From: Plectonema cf. radiosum LEGE 06105
Lineage (GTDB): Bacteria > Cyanobacteriota > Cyanobacteriia > Cyanobacteriales > Nostocaceae
NCBI RefSeq assembly: GCF_015207665.1
Contig: NZ_JADEWL010000009.1
Span: forward strand, 44,039 to 108,038
Reading direction: 5' to 3'
DNA length: 64,000 nt
A model generated the notes under the pieces. It was not told where the DNA came from, searched no databases, and was given only the letters and a program-made list of their open reading frames with translations. Numbering within the stretch: position 1 is the stretch's first letter; every line of letters starts with the position of its first letter. Positions 1-10,140 of this stretch are shown one piece after another. The position numbers were made by a program, and so were the translations under genes.

Positions 1-105
1 ATTAAGATTTATTTTATCCGTAATTTAACTATTTTTCTTGTATTCTAAAATGACTGGCTTATTTTAGTTAATTTTTCGGTCATTATATAGATTAAAAATA
101 AAATC

Positions 106-939
106 ATGACAAAAATGCGGAAGAAGTTGTATTCAACATTTGGGAAAAAAGTAATTTTACAAGTCTCTCCATTTGTTGCTACCTCAATGTTAGCAAGTTC
201 ACCTACTTTAGCTGCAACTTTTGCTAGTTCCTTTGGGGAGTTAACTTTCACAAATTTCAATCGAGAAAATGCAGTATTTGAAGCAATTAATGATGCTAAT
301 GCTTCCGCTGAAACTAATGCGGATGATAGCATAGTAAATTTTCGGAACTTTTCTGAAACTAATGCTGAACCAACTCCATTAGAAATATCTAATGTTGCAG
401 AGAGTTTGATATTTGGTGAGGGTTCAGCTTATAGTGCTTGTGCGGAAACTATGCCAAGATTTTTTGCAAATTTTGATGTGAGCCGCAACGATACTTTATC
501 ATTTGACTTTACAACTATTCTTGATTTGGAAGCTTCGGTAGATAAACCAGGAGTTGAGACTGTGAATGCTGCGGTCAACATTGCTTTTTATCTTTTAGAT
601 ACAACTGGTAATAAAACAGAAAATCGGGTTGATTTTCTCAACTCAACACAATTAGAACCCTTGCAGATTAGCCAAAATAATATATTAGAATATTTTACTC
701 TTTCAGCAAATATTGATGCTTTAGGTAAAATTGATTTTTTTAATAACACTAAAAGTAAAAATATTGATATTAGCAGTGATTTAAGTCATTTTGATGTCGA
801 AGAAATTAGCGATTTGGGTAGGAATAGAGCAATTAGCACTTCTGTAAATAAGGGTTCTGTAAAAAGATTTTTTGATATTGATAGAAATGTAACTTTGTTG
901 GCATTTAAAAATACAAAATCCAATGTTAAAGTCCCCTAA
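106..939 (+). CDS. Predicted secreted protein of unknown function
   Basis: A 277-residue protein with a basic start and a hydrophobic stretch ending near residues 35-38 (Leu-Ala-Ala-Thr), which looks like a Sec signal peptide. The rest is rich in Asn, Asp, Ser and Thr with few Cys, as in exported cyanobacterial proteins. I see no catalytic motif and do not recognise the family. The ATG at 106 was chosen because the signal peptide follows it directly. It stands alone, with repeats and IS debris downstream. Confidence 0.6.
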   Translation: MTKMRKKLYSTFGKKVILQVSPFVATSMLASSPTLAATFASSFGELTFTNFNRENAVFEAINDANASAETNADDSIVNFRNFSETNAEPTPLEISNVAESLIFGEGSAYSACAETMPRFFANFDVSRNDTLSFDFTTILDLEASVDKPGVETVNAAVNIAFYLLDTTGNKTENRVDFLNSTQLEPLQISQNNILEYFTLSANIDALGKIDFFNNTKSKNIDISSDLSHFDVEEISDLGRNRAISTSVNKGSVKRFFDIDRNVTLLAFKNTKSNVKVP

Positions 940-1348
940 TCTGGAACTAGTTTATGCATAAGCTTTATTTGCACTCTTAATTAATTTAGGTATTAAAATA
1001 AAAGATAAATTTGAGAAAAAGTCTACTTATAAAATGTAGATAAATTAATACTACAAATTATAAACTAATACATACGGGCGGAAATAAGGTAACTATTTTT
1101 GACGTTAAGCGGGTAGGGGGGAAAGGTAGGTTTGCTTATGCTGAGGTGTACTAGTACTAGGGGGAGCAACGCGATTTTGTGAACTTTAATCCAAATACTG
1201 CGATACACCTTCGGTGTCGGCTTCGCCTATCGCCAACAAAAAAACTCCAGTAATTTATAATAAAAAATACATATAATATCCGTAAAAATACATATTAAAT
1301 TCACAGATTAGTGCCGCTTTGCGGCACTAATCTGTGAATTATAAATAT
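940..1348. other. Intergenic stretch with dispersed repeats
   Basis: No gene seen. It contains a short dispersed palindromic repeat at 1200-1234, the reverse orientation of copies at 4304-4340 and 11024-11057. A segment near 1150-1185 ('gagcaacgcgattttgtgaa') recurs inverted near 11076-11098. A long perfect hairpin lies at 1298-1340. Confidence 0.6.
1298..1340. repeat. Perfect 20-bp inverted repeat with 3-nt loop
   Basis: Arms 1298-1317 and 1321-1340 are exact reverse complements around TTT. The hairpin sits just outside the end of an ISKra4-type fragment. A comparable hairpin (10102-10130) sits just outside the other ISKra4-type end near 10086. It could be a terminator-like structure or a small palindromic mobile repeat. 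Confidence 0.7.
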
Positions 1349-1425
1349 AAAGTCAGCACAAAACCCCCTCAGAAAGGGTGTTTATTATTACAACAGAGAA
1401 ATTAGAAAACAATGTTTGGTATAAT

Positions 1426-1890
1426 TTATGCAAGCTGTATCGGCTTAACGAGTGCAGTTAAAATAGAATCACAGAACTTGTTCCAGGAACCAGCAATCCA
1501 TTGGCAACGAGCGTGCAACATAATTTCAGCATTCTCTTTTAACCAAAATTTGCTGTTTCCTTTCAAACGTAAATTAACAGCTTGTCTAATTAAACTTTCT
1601 ACAGCACCACTACCAATAGGCAGCTTAAGAAATGAAATTTTATGATAGTTAAAACGTCCTTCTCTATTACCTTTGATAAAATAATTTATCTCTCTATCTA
1701 CATTTTTTCGACGCTCACCAGTAAACTCTAAGCTGAGTTTATTCATTTCTTGAATAATGGAATTTATCTTACCCTTTTTTAATGCAGAACGAGTTTGTTT
1801 AAACCATTTTTTTCGTTCTGCTTCTTGATAAAAAATATTATCTGCGAATACTTGCAAATGTTCAGTTGCGTGATAAAAATCGGTCGAGTC
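1426..1890 (-). pseudogene. ISKra4-family transposase, C-terminal fragment
   Basis: The minus-strand reading encodes FYHATEHL, then PIGSGAVESLIRQAVNLRLK and a conserved ENAEIMLHARCQ block, which are ISKra4-family C-terminal signatures. The N-terminal half is missing: near 1885 the sequence switches to another IS read on the plus strand. The non-coding end of the element runs on to about 1349 (AGTCAGCACAAAA). That end is matched in inverted orientation near 10070-10085 beside a second fragment of the same family. Confidence 0.8.
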
Positions 1891-2758
1891 CCGAGACGAA
1901 TTAAAAACGGACACCTAAAGTTAGCTATTGATTTAAACTTAATTCCTTATTATGGCAAGCCTAGTAATAAGGAATTGGCCTATATATATCGGAGTCAAGC
2001 TAAGTCTGGTACTTGTTCTTTCTACGCCTATGCAACTTTATATGTTGTAATGAAAGGAAAACGCGTAACCCTTGCGATTAGAGGTGTTAGATGGCTGGAT
2101 ACAAGTGTTGCTATTATTACTTATCTATTAGCAGAACAGAAAGGCACTTCATCTGAGGGTGAAACAACTTTATCTTGACAGAGGATTTTTTAATGTTCCC
2201 GTCATTCGTTGGTTACAAGCTCTAGATATCCCTCTGCTCATGCCAGCAATCAAAACAGGAAAACAAGGAGGAATTAAACAGTTCTTAAAAGGTAAAAAAA
2301 GCTATAAAACTAAATATACTATGACCAGAAGTGGAAATCGAAATGATTCAGTTACTTTTGAACTATGGATTGTTTGTAAATATAAAAAGGGCAAACGACA
2401 TCAAAAGGGAATAGAATACTTTGCTTATGTAGTTCATAAGATAAAAGCCAATTTATCTTATATACATCAAGATTATAGGAAAAGATTTGGAATAGAAAGT
2501 AGTTATAGACTCAAAAATATCTGTCGAATTAGAACAACAAATAAAAAACCTGTTTTAAGATTATTATTCGTTGGTGTCTCTTTTATTCTAGTCAATATAT
2601 GGGTTAACCTTCTATGGCTAAAAATCAGCCGAAAGAGAAGAGGTGGAAGATTAATTTATCGTGAATTATTTAGTCTCAAACAGATGTTAGCTTTCCTGCG
2701 TCAAGCTGTTGAAAAAATATATCAAGTTGTTGAAGGTATTTATCTTCCATCGGGCTAA
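1885..2758 (+). pseudogene. IS4-clan (ISH3-like) transposase, truncated and frameshifted
   Basis: Two overlapping plus-strand frames (to about 2178, then from 2159) together give a DDE transposase. The first part has AIDLNLIPYYGK and YRSQAKSG. The second has LYLDRGFFNVPVIRWLQAL and a YREK-like signature, YRKRFGIESSYR. A frameshift near 2150-2160 separates them and the N-terminus is cut off at the junction with the ISKra4 fragment. The ISH3 label is from recalled family resemblance. Confidence 0.75.
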
Positions 2759-2875
2759 TTGACAGAAACTCAGTTGCTAGTTGTTTATAAGCAATTCTTA
2801 TCGATACTCCACCTACTTGCTTAAACAGCAACTGATAAAAAGTATCACTGACTACAAAATTTATACGCGATCGCC

Positions 2876-3700
2876 CTTTGGGAAAAAGTTTGTGATCTAC
2901 TGAAATTAAAAGTCTGGACTTCCCGACCATTATCGCAGTTAATCAGCGTTAAAGATTCAGAAAAGACGGCTGCATCAATTATTGGTACTGCACAAAGGAT
3001 GTTTCAGCGCTTTCTTAAGCGCGATTTTATCGGTGCATTTTGCGGTCAAAGGTGGCAGCAAGTAGTTAATAATGCATCAACTGTCGTAAGCAGTGTTACT
3101 TCTGCTGTCAAAATAGGAGTACAAGAATTTAAAAATAATTCAAAACAGCATCAATTCGCAGCATTAATAAAAAATTTATTTCAACTACAAACCCAACCAG
3201 GAGAAAATCACTATCAAGCAGGTGATTACCAAATCTCTCGCAGCGGTTTATTGTATGAAGTAAAAGATTCAGCGACAGATAAATTTTTAATACAGTTCCG
3301 CGAAACCCCTTTAGGAGTAAAAGTAGAAAAGGGTGATTTAGCTTCTTTAAATATTCAAGATATTAACTCCTTACAGAATTCTTTACGAAAAAAAGAACCA
3401 GTTCCTGCATCTTTTGCTCCAGTCGGAAAGCAAGAAGCCGAATATTTTGCTCGTGTAGAGAGAGTTACGAATGCGCTTACACAATATGCTGTTGCACAAC
3501 AAACCGATGTGGAAATTGATGGGCGATTTTCTTATAAATGGAAAGCTAGCCCTAATGGTAACGTACAAATCGAAGCGAAAGATGGACGTGGTAGTTTACT
3601 TGAAAAAACTGGAGGACAGTTAACAAGTAATATGAACGAGCGCGATTTAATTTATTTTGAGCAAATTTTACCTAAATTACAACCACGAAATCAAGGCAGA
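2876..3700 (+). pseudogene. Plasmid-type hypothetical protein, N-terminally truncated
   Basis: An open frame continuing from about 2876 through 2999 encodes an Ala/Gln-rich segment (residues such as TAASIIGTAQRMFQRFLKRDF) followed by a globular Lys/Asp-rich part. Nothing upstream of 2876 matches. From about 3697 the frame enters a short GGCAGA-rich repeat and then group II intron sequence, so the open frame to 3835 overstates the gene. The neighbours (AAA ATPase, MobV, ParM-like) suggest plasmid origin. Function unknown. Confidence 0.45.
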
Positions 3701-3766
3701 AGGCAGGAGGCAGATGGCAGAAGTGAATCGGTGAAGTATGTAATGACAATACACCAATTCATTGAG

Positions 3767-3838
3767 GAGCCGGATGACGCTAAAGTGTCAAGTCCGGTTC
3801 TGAAGCCGAGTGCAAATAGTGATGTTTGTACTTAGGGT
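3767..3838 (+). ncRNA. Group II intron 3' end (domains V and VI), remnant
   Basis: Positions 3767-3800 form a 34-nt hairpin starting GAGCCGGATG and ending GTCCGGTTC, the size and shape of bacterial group II intron domain V. A second stem follows at about 3809-3830 (domain VI-like). Coding sequence of an AAA ATPase resumes at about 3839. The intron body, its reverse transcriptase and the 5' end are gone, so this is a deletion remnant that cannot splice. Confidence 0.75.
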
Positions 3839-4436
3839 AACAAACTTTTTGCTGCATCTAGTGAATCGGGAGAGGATACAAGCTCTCGTCAAATCTTGGG
3901 AACATTATTGACTTGGTTGCAGGATAAAACAAGTGCAGTATTCGTCGTTGCAACCCTTAACCGACTCGATGCATTACCACCGGAATTAACCAGGGTGGGA
4001 AGATTTGATGAGATATTTTATGTAGGGTTTCCCCAAGCTATTGAACGTCAAGAAATTTTGATGATGCATCTTGCGTCCTTTGATAAGCGTTATAAAAACG
4101 ACGATGTACTTACAGAGAAAGAATGGCGCATTGTTCTTAACAAAACTGTCAACTGTAGTGGTGCGGAATTAGCGCAAATGGTTCAGAAGGCTGCTCGTGC
4201 TAAATTTCATCAAGGTTGTGAGATGAAAATTGGGTTGTACGAACTGTTGGAGCAACGAGAAATGATGGTGCCTTTGTATGTTCGGGATACTGATAGGGTG
4301 TTAGCGATAGGCGAAGCCGACACCCTCCGGGTGTATCGCCAACCGCGCAAAATATATTACTCAACCTGCATCAAGTCCGGATACATCGGTTTTCGCTCCC
4401 GCAATTGCTAACTTTTGGGGAGAAGTTTCTTCTTAG
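3839..4436 (+). pseudogene. AAA-family ATPase, C-terminal fragment
   Basis: The frame encodes the second half of an AAA module: VFVVATLNRLDALPPELTRVGRFDEIF is the second region of homology with the arginine-finger Arg, followed by the lid helices. Walker A and B lie upstream and are missing because of the intron remnant and deletion. A 37-bp repeat at 4304-4340 is inserted near the end. After it the correct frame resumes (NRAKYITQPASSPDT) to a stop at 4434-4436, so the repeat shifts the frame. Confidence 0.7.
4304..4340 (+). repeat. 37-bp dispersed palindromic repeat inside the ATPase fragment
   Basis: Begins GCGATAGGCGAAGCCGACAC and ends GTGTATCGCC. Other copies are at 1200-1234 (reverse) and 11024-11057. 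The middle base pairs differ between copies (CTCCGG versus GAAGG), but the ends stay complementary. Confidence 0.8.
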
Positions 4437-4495
4437 ATAGAAATAAATCTTTATGTTTATTTTGTTGTAGTTATACCTAACGACAGTTCCGTTTA

Positions 4496-4769
4496 TCACC
4501 GTTCTGTCCTGACTAACGTACCACCTACAGCAAAAACAGCATTATATCCAATTCTCTCAGCCCAAATTACAGCATCAGATTGTTTTTCCCGTAATCGCCG
4601 ACTAGTAATGAGTATATCATCGCCTCGGATCATATTCACCCGTTTCAATATTAATCGAGACAATTTTGCCAATATTTTCTGGTGTCTCGACTTTTAGACG
4701 AATGCTCGAATCGTAGAGTTCTTTCCCACGTTGGGTAATTTCTTCATCACCAAATTTAAAAAGGGACAT
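4496..4769 (-). pseudogene. Conserved cyanobacterial hypothetical protein, frameshifted
   Basis: The minus strand starts MSLFKFGDEEITQRGKELYD and runs in frame to about 4630. It then continues in another frame as DDILITSRRLREKQSDAVIW and AERIGYNAVFAVGGTLVRTE to a stop at 4496. A single indel near 4627-4632 explains both halves. I recall the family from other cyanobacteria as a small protein of unknown function. It is probably inactive here. Confidence 0.6.
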
Positions 4770-4999
4770 ACAGTCAATAACCTATGCTTAAAAATTCTTA
4801 GACTTATCTAAATTGATTGTAAAGCAGAAGCTAGAATCAGTTAAGTCCTTAATAATATTCAAGTTTGGTTGCATCATTATATCAAAACTTATACCGAAGT
4901 CTTCTTGATGACCAAGATAACTATAAAATGCGGAAAAACACCATCAAAAAGATTCATTGCTAGAATACGACCATACATCGTACTATACTCATAATTATT

Positions 5000-5239
5000 A
5001 TGATTTCTCAAATGATGGTTCAGCCCTCATCCTGGGTAGAATCTGGAATCCAACTCAGCGCAGTTAGAAATTTATATTTGTTTAAATTTACTCCAGAACT
5101 ACAATCTCGTTTAGATCAACTGACCGAGAAGAAAAAAGCAGATATGCTTAGTTCAATTGAAGAAGCTGAATTAACAGGAATATTAGAACTAGACCGAATT
5201 TTTACTTTAATTAACGCTAAAATAATTGCCCAATCATGA
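5000..5239 (+). CDS. Small protein preceding the HNH endonuclease
   Basis: A 79-residue, mainly helical, charged protein whose stop overlaps the next start by 4 bp (ATGA), so the two genes are translationally coupled. It has no motif I recognise. Such pairing of a small acidic/helical protein with a small HNH protein recurs in cyanobacteria, and an antitoxin or accessory role is possible but unproven. The ATG at 5000 is the only sensible start. Confidence 0.6.
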   Translation: MISQMMVQPSSWVESGIQLSAVRNLYLFKFTPELQSRLDQLTEKKKADMLSSIEEAELTGILELDRIFTLINAKIIAQS

Positions 5240-5694
5240 CGGTTAATAATGCAACAAGAAAGTTAGTTAGAGAGCGAGCAAAATATCTTTGTGAATACTG
5301 TCATTCTTCGGAAGAAGGAAGTGCGGCTCTATTTGCTATTGACCATATAATTCCGCAATCCTTTTCTAATTCATCGAATGAACCCGATAATTTAGCACTT
5401 GCTTGTCAACGTTGTAATGGCTATCGCTACAATTTTACAACAGGAATTGACCCCGAAACCCAGAAAAACATTTCACTTTTTAATCCTCGCGAACAGAAGT
5501 GGTCTGACCATTTCATTTGGTCGGTAGATGGTTTGACAATTATTGCCATGACGGAAGTAGGACGAGCTACTTGTAATCGTTTAGATTTGAACGATGAACG
5601 CCATAATGAAGGTTCTATTGTTAAAGCCCGTAAACTTTGGATAAAAGGCGGTTGGCATCCGCCACAAGAAGATCCACGATTAGCAAGTCATTAA
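5236..5694 (+). CDS. HNH endonuclease
   Basis: 152 residues. A zinc-ribbon-like pair CEYC (residues 18-21) and a second pair CQRC (about 55-58) flank an HNH core with AIDHIIPQS (DH general-base motif) and PDNLALAC(Q)RCN. This is the standard small HNH (McrA-like) nuclease layout. It overlaps the upstream small gene by ATGA. Target and role (phage defence, homing or toxin) cannot be read from the sequence. Confidence 0.85.
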   Translation: MTVNNATRKLVRERAKYLCEYCHSSEEGSAALFAIDHIIPQSFSNSSNEPDNLALACQRCNGYRYNFTTGIDPETQKNISLFNPREQKWSDHFIWSVDGLTIIAMTEVGRATCNRLDLNDERHNEGSIVKARKLWIKGGWHPPQEDPRLASH

Positions 5695-5765
5695 AATAGA
5701 GCATGATTCAAAACTGAAAGCGACATAACACCATTTTTAAAGAAATTAAAATCATTCTTGTGGTT

Positions 5766-6065
5766 ATGACACAACAAATTATTTTAGACGAATTACAAAT
5801 CCATAGTTTAAAAATTGGCGACATAATATTCTACCTTCACCTAAATGGTTGGCAAATAATAATACATCCCAATCCGCGCTTACTCGTATTTCAAAGTGCC
5901 AATGACGATGAAGAAAATCCTATAAAACTTGTATTGCCAAGCCAGAACACCTTTGAAGATAGTAATCGTTTGCTAATAAAAGCCATAAACTTGTTAGCGG
6001 TTATCGAAGAAAAATCCCCACAAGAAATAATCGATTTAGTTTCCCAATTAGATACTAGTTTTTAA
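5766..6065 (+). CDS. Hypothetical small protein
   Basis: About 99 residues starting at the in-frame ATG 5766; a GTG at 5760 is also possible. It has an amphipathic, Ile/Leu-rich sequence with no recognised motif and no signal peptide. It may be plasmid-derived like the surrounding genes. Function unknown. Confidence 0.45.
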   Translation: MTQQIILDELQIHSLKIGDIIFYLHLNGWQIIIHPNPRLLVFQSANDDEENPIKLVLPSQNTFEDSNRLLIKAINLLAVIEEKSPQEIIDLVSQLDTSF

Positions 6066-6242
6066 AAGGTTGTACTTAGTTCTCCCGGTTCGCTCATTTT
6101 TTTTTCGAGTTCTATTACTGGTACATAGATATCAGTATTCTTTCTTTGATTGCAGTCAGAAATGCTGAGTTTTTTTTATAACTCGTTACACTGAACTTTG
6201 AAAAAATAGATAAGTTTTAAGTAAAATACAGCAATTATGATG

Positions 6243-7482
6243 TTAATAGAATTGTTGTTGCTGGTTATATTTGGAAACATCAATTGCGTTTGCGTTGGGT
6301 AAAATTTTTCTTATCGACATGATTCTTTTTTCTGGCATTGCAACAACTACATTTGTTAAAGTTTTGAGAAATTCTGACGGTAATGGTGCATTTTCATTAT
6401 CGAGAGTGAGATAAAGCGTTCTATGGTTATGAGGTGCATTCCTTACCATAATCTTAAGCGCATCTATTGGAGAAGAATTTAGAACCGCTGTTTCTACCAA
6501 TCCACGATTTGAACCACCGACGCTTAAATGAAACCAACCGCTTGAGCGTCTACTACCCGAATATAAGCTGAAATTATTTTCGCTAGTATTTAAAGAATAT
6601 AAATAAGCTCCCGTTGTTCTCCCATCAAGATTCCGAGCTATAAATACTGCATTGCCATCCGTCGAAGCATATAATAAACCTCGTTCTTGTAGAGTTTTCA
6701 AAAGCTTCTGTGGAATAGAATGCTTTTGGTTTAGGTAATCTTCGACAACTAAAAGATGCTTGGGTGAAGGTATGGGTGGTGTAAAGATAGAGGAAGGTGT
6801 TTGACGCACAATATTTAAAGCGTGGTTGGAGACTGCGTGTGTCATAACAGTTTCACCAAATCTGTCCCGCAACCAAACTACTGCATCATCAAAATTGCAC
6901 TTGTTAACCCTCATCACTAAAGATAGTGGATTATGTTCATGCTTAGAATGATTTAGCCCTAGCTCGTAAGCAACTTCAGATAGTGATAAATTCTGTCGTT
7001 CGTGATTTGCTTTAAGTGAATATAGTTCCGTTTCTAAAGAGTATCGTAATTGTTCACTCACAGATGCAGTTTGCTTTAACTCTATTAGTTTTCGGTTCTG
7101 GCGATCGCGCTCTCTCAATTGTTGATTAATTACCTCTAACTGCGGACTTAATAACTTAATAACCCTTTGTCTATAAGCTTCACTAGTTTCTTGTGCTTGT
7201 GGTTGGGGAATACAGCGCTCTAAATCGAGTAATTGAGAATCTTGATTTACTGCTGCATAATATTTTTTGACTTTGGTATGAGTCGCAACACTACCTTTAA
7301 CACCACGTACTATTCCTAAATGTCCGAGTGCATTCGCAAAACTATCTTGTAACTGATACATTTTCACTCTTGTACCAAATAATGCTTTGCAGTTAAGCTT
7401 TCCCCGCTCATCTAAGGGTACGAGGTAAGCGTGAATATGCGGTGTTATTTCATCGAGATGTAATGACGCTTTTACTATGCGT
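6243..7482 (-). pseudogene. MobV-type relaxase with DUF3991/Toprim-like C-terminal part, N-terminally truncated
   Basis: Reading the minus strand from about 7482, the frame encodes HLDEITPHIHAYLVPLDERG, the His-rich metal-binding motif of MobV (Pre/Mob) relaxases, then a coiled coil (about 7200-6990). Next comes a primase-like part with a DUF3991 segment (NPLSLVMRVNKCNFDDAVVW) and a Toprim-like end (LYLTLDNENA). The N-terminal catalytic part upstream of 7482 is replaced by repeats. MobV proteins nick plasmid oriT, so this marks a degenerate mobilisable plasmid. Confidence 0.75.
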
Positions 7483-8213
7483 TAAGCGAAGCTCACCGAA
7501 GGTATCGCCCCAAGAATTATCTAACCAAAGGAGAATGAGGAGGCAGTGGAAAGTAGGCACAGAACCATCTCTTCGAGATGAGCGGCAGTCGTACCCCATA
7601 AATGAATTTAGGGGTTTCAAACAATGACGCACTTTTTCTCGTACTACGTATCTCCAAAAAAATATTGTTCTGTTTGCATAAATAAATTTAGGGGCTGCCT
7701 CACCTTTGGCGAGGCAGCCTGAAACCGCTCCCCCTTCCCTACTGCCGACTGCCTTTTTCGGTAAATTAGATAATTGATCTATTAGCTTTATGAATCAGAT
7801 GTACCTTGGCGGAAAACCATTATTCGGAAATCAAGAACTATGACCAATTTAATTTATAACGCGATCGGGCTGAATCATTTTCCAGTCATTGTTCAAAATA
7901 AAGGTGTAGTGTGTTTCACCTTTCTAACTGAGAAAAAGCTGGAATATTTTATGCAGTATTTTTAACGCTGCATTTAATATTTTCTAAAATCACTGCTGAA
8001 TTTAGTCATTTAATACTGTGTTTTATTCCTCAATTTCTTTATCTGTAACAGTTAGACAGTTTTCATTAATCAAAATAATCAGAAGGAATTACAAGGAATT
8101 TTGAATCAAAAATAGCCTCCAATGTCCATAAGTTTGAGTAATAATCAACCTTTATTTTCCAAGATTTTCCTTTGAATTCCTTGCAAAAAAATGTATTAAA
8201 TTAATAAAAACCC
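7483..8213. other. Intergenic stretch with repeats
   Basis: No gene seen. It contains short dispersed repeats (7488-7560) and a hairpin at about 7693-7719, with arms GGCTGCCTC and GAGGCAGCC. The part from about 7800 to 8213 looks like the upstream region of the ParM-like gene, but I cannot define its promoter. Confidence 0.4.
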
Positions 8214-9228
8214 ATGAGTAAAAACACTCAGCAGAAAAATAATTCATCTCCCTTGTTAATTCTGGCTTTGGATTTTGGAGGAAGTGCAACCAAAGGTGTT
8301 TATTGCACATTGAAGCAAAATCAAACAGCATCTTTGGTAATGGAACCGGAAGTGGTAAGAATTTCTTTGGATTCTGTAGCTTCGGAAATTTTAGGTGCAA
8401 CCGAACCAGAGAATGCTGCATGGGTAAATTACATGGGTGAAACCTTTGCTGTAGGATATTTAGCGAAAAGTAACTATTATGCAAATCAGGGATTAAAAGA
8501 GTTAAAGTACGAACGTGCGGTTGCCAAGACATTAGCTTTCGTCTGGGCAATATCGCAGAAACTTCAGTTAGGTACAAAATTTAGACTTGCGCTTATTTGT
8601 TTGCTACCACCAGGAGAATTTGAGAATAGAGAGAGTTTTCGTAAACATCTTGAAGCAGCATTTGCTGGCTTTATGACACCTACCGCAAAAATACAGGTTA
8701 AGCTGACTCAATTCAAATGTTTACCTGAAGGTGCAAGATATAAGCCTACCAAAAAAAACTGGGAGAGGCTATTAAAACCAAAACGATTGCATTGGTGATG
8801 GTGGGTTATAGAAATGCTTCTGTGTTAATCAGTGATAAGGGGATAGTTGCAGCAGATGGAAAGACTTCAGATTTAGGGATGATTAGATTACTTGAAAAAG
8901 TAGTTGCTAGAACTTCTGGACAGAATGCTTCGCAACTGGTTCCTGCTGTGGTGGCTGCCGGTAGCGATATTTCTACTACCCCTCTAACAAAGTTATTGAA
9001 AAGCACTCTTTATACTAATAAACGCCATGAATTGATGCAACTACAGAAAGCTATAAAGCTTGCTAGGAATGAATATGCAGCAGTACTTACAAGTTGGTTA
9101 GACCAAGTAGTTCCCCGTTCGGTAGTTTCAGAAATTTTGTTTTGCGGTGGAACTGCTGATTATCTGAGGAGAGAGTTAAATTCACATTATTCAATGAAGC
9201 TTTAATTGATTACGTAAATCAACAGAAT
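8214..9228 (+). pseudogene. ParM/StbA-like actin ATPase, frameshifted and 3'-truncated
   Basis: The frame from 8214 has LILALDFGGSATKGVYC, the actin-like phosphate-1 motif. The second frame from about 8750 has LVMVGYRNASVLISDKG (phosphate 2) and later EILFCGGTADYL (adenosine motif). The break is a one-base indel in the A-run at 8750-8757: shifting the frame there restores YQKKLGEAIKTKTIALVMVG. The 3' end is lost where a transposase fragment begins near 9229. Plasmid segregation actins of this type occur on Nostocales plasmids. Confidence 0.75.
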
Positions 9229-9678
9229 TTGGCAGACCCATTAACTTGCTTGGGTGATGGACATCCAGGGATTTGGAAAATAATTCGACAATTTAATTGT
9301 CCTGGGGAGAGACGCGAGATTTTAGATTGGTTTCATCTCGTTGAAAATCTACATAAAGTAGGTGGTTCTCTCAAACGAATCAAAGCTGCTGAAACTTTTC
9401 TTTGGCAAGGAAAAGTTGATGAAACACTCGCTCTATTCTCTCCACTTAAAGCTAAAACGGCTCAAAACTTTTGCCAGTATTTGTCAACCCACCGACATCG
9501 AATTGTCAACTATGACTATTATCAAACCGAAAATATTTGTTCTATTGGTTCTGGTGCTATCGAGTCTACTATTAAACAGATAGATCGGCGATTAAAAATT
9601 TCTGGCGCACAATGGAATGAATCTAATGTCTCTCAAGTCCTCATGCATCGCTGTGCTTATCTTAATGACAAGCTTTAG
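9229..9678 (+). pseudogene. ISKra4-type transposase, C-terminal fragment (second lineage)
   Basis: Encodes GDGHPGIWKI, REILDWFHLVENLHKVGGSL and CSIGSGAIESTIKQIDRRLK, conserved in the catalytic core of ISKra4-family transposases. It starts without a proper initiation codon, joined directly to the ParM-like remnant. It differs in sequence from the other ISKra4 pieces at 1426 and 9733. Confidence 0.75.
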
Positions 9679-9726
9679 GTGCTGTTAGTTCTTTTGTTCT
9701 AACAAAGTTGAGATGCTCCCCGTTTC

Positions 9727-10085
9727 AATTACCATAAAATTTCATCTCTTAGATTACCTATTGGTAGCGGTGAGGCAGTGCGTTGCGGGGGTTCCCCCCG
9801 TTGTAGCAACTGCCGAACCCGAAGGGTGCCGTGGAAAGTTTAATTCGACAAGCTGTTAATTTACGCCCTGATTGGAAACAGCAAATTTTGGTTAAAAAAC
9901 AATGCTGAAATAATTTTACACGCTCGTTGCCAATGGATTGCCGCTTGTTGGAATAGTTTCTGCGATTCTATTTTAACTGCACTCATTAAACCTGTGCAGG
10001 TTGCATAAATTATACCAAACTTTCTTTTTTAATCAAAAAATTATAACAATAAGCACCCTTATCTAAGGGTATTTTGTGCTGACTT
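9727..10085 (+). pseudogene. ISKra4-family transposase C-terminus and element end, with repeat insertion
   Basis: This is the same lineage as 1426-1890 but on the plus strand: NSKFWLKNNAEIILHARCQ, stop at 10006-10008, then an IS end reaching TTTTGTGCTGACT near 10085. A 56-bp repeat (9772-9827) interrupts the PIGSG(A)VES motif, and further small changes shift the frame. With the copy at 1349-1890 it brackets the plasmid-like region as an inverted pair. Confidence 0.75.
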
Positions 10086-10101
10086 TATTCATATCAATAG
10101 G

Positions 10102-10130
10102 GATGGTGTGCCGCTGCGCGGCACACCATC
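10102..10130. repeat. Perfect 13-bp inverted repeat with 3-nt loop
   Basis: Arms GATGGTGTGCCGC and GCGGCACACCATC around TGC, directly outside the ISKra4 end at about 10085. It mirrors the hairpin at 1298-1340. Confidence 0.65.
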
Positions 10131-10140
10131 GATACTTTTT

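Noticed and set aside
2676..2930. Minus-strand frame with LLISVDHKLFPKGRSRINFV
   Set aside because: Could be a scrap of a real gene, but it overlaps the transposase and the plus-strand plasmid gene and I cannot place it in a family.
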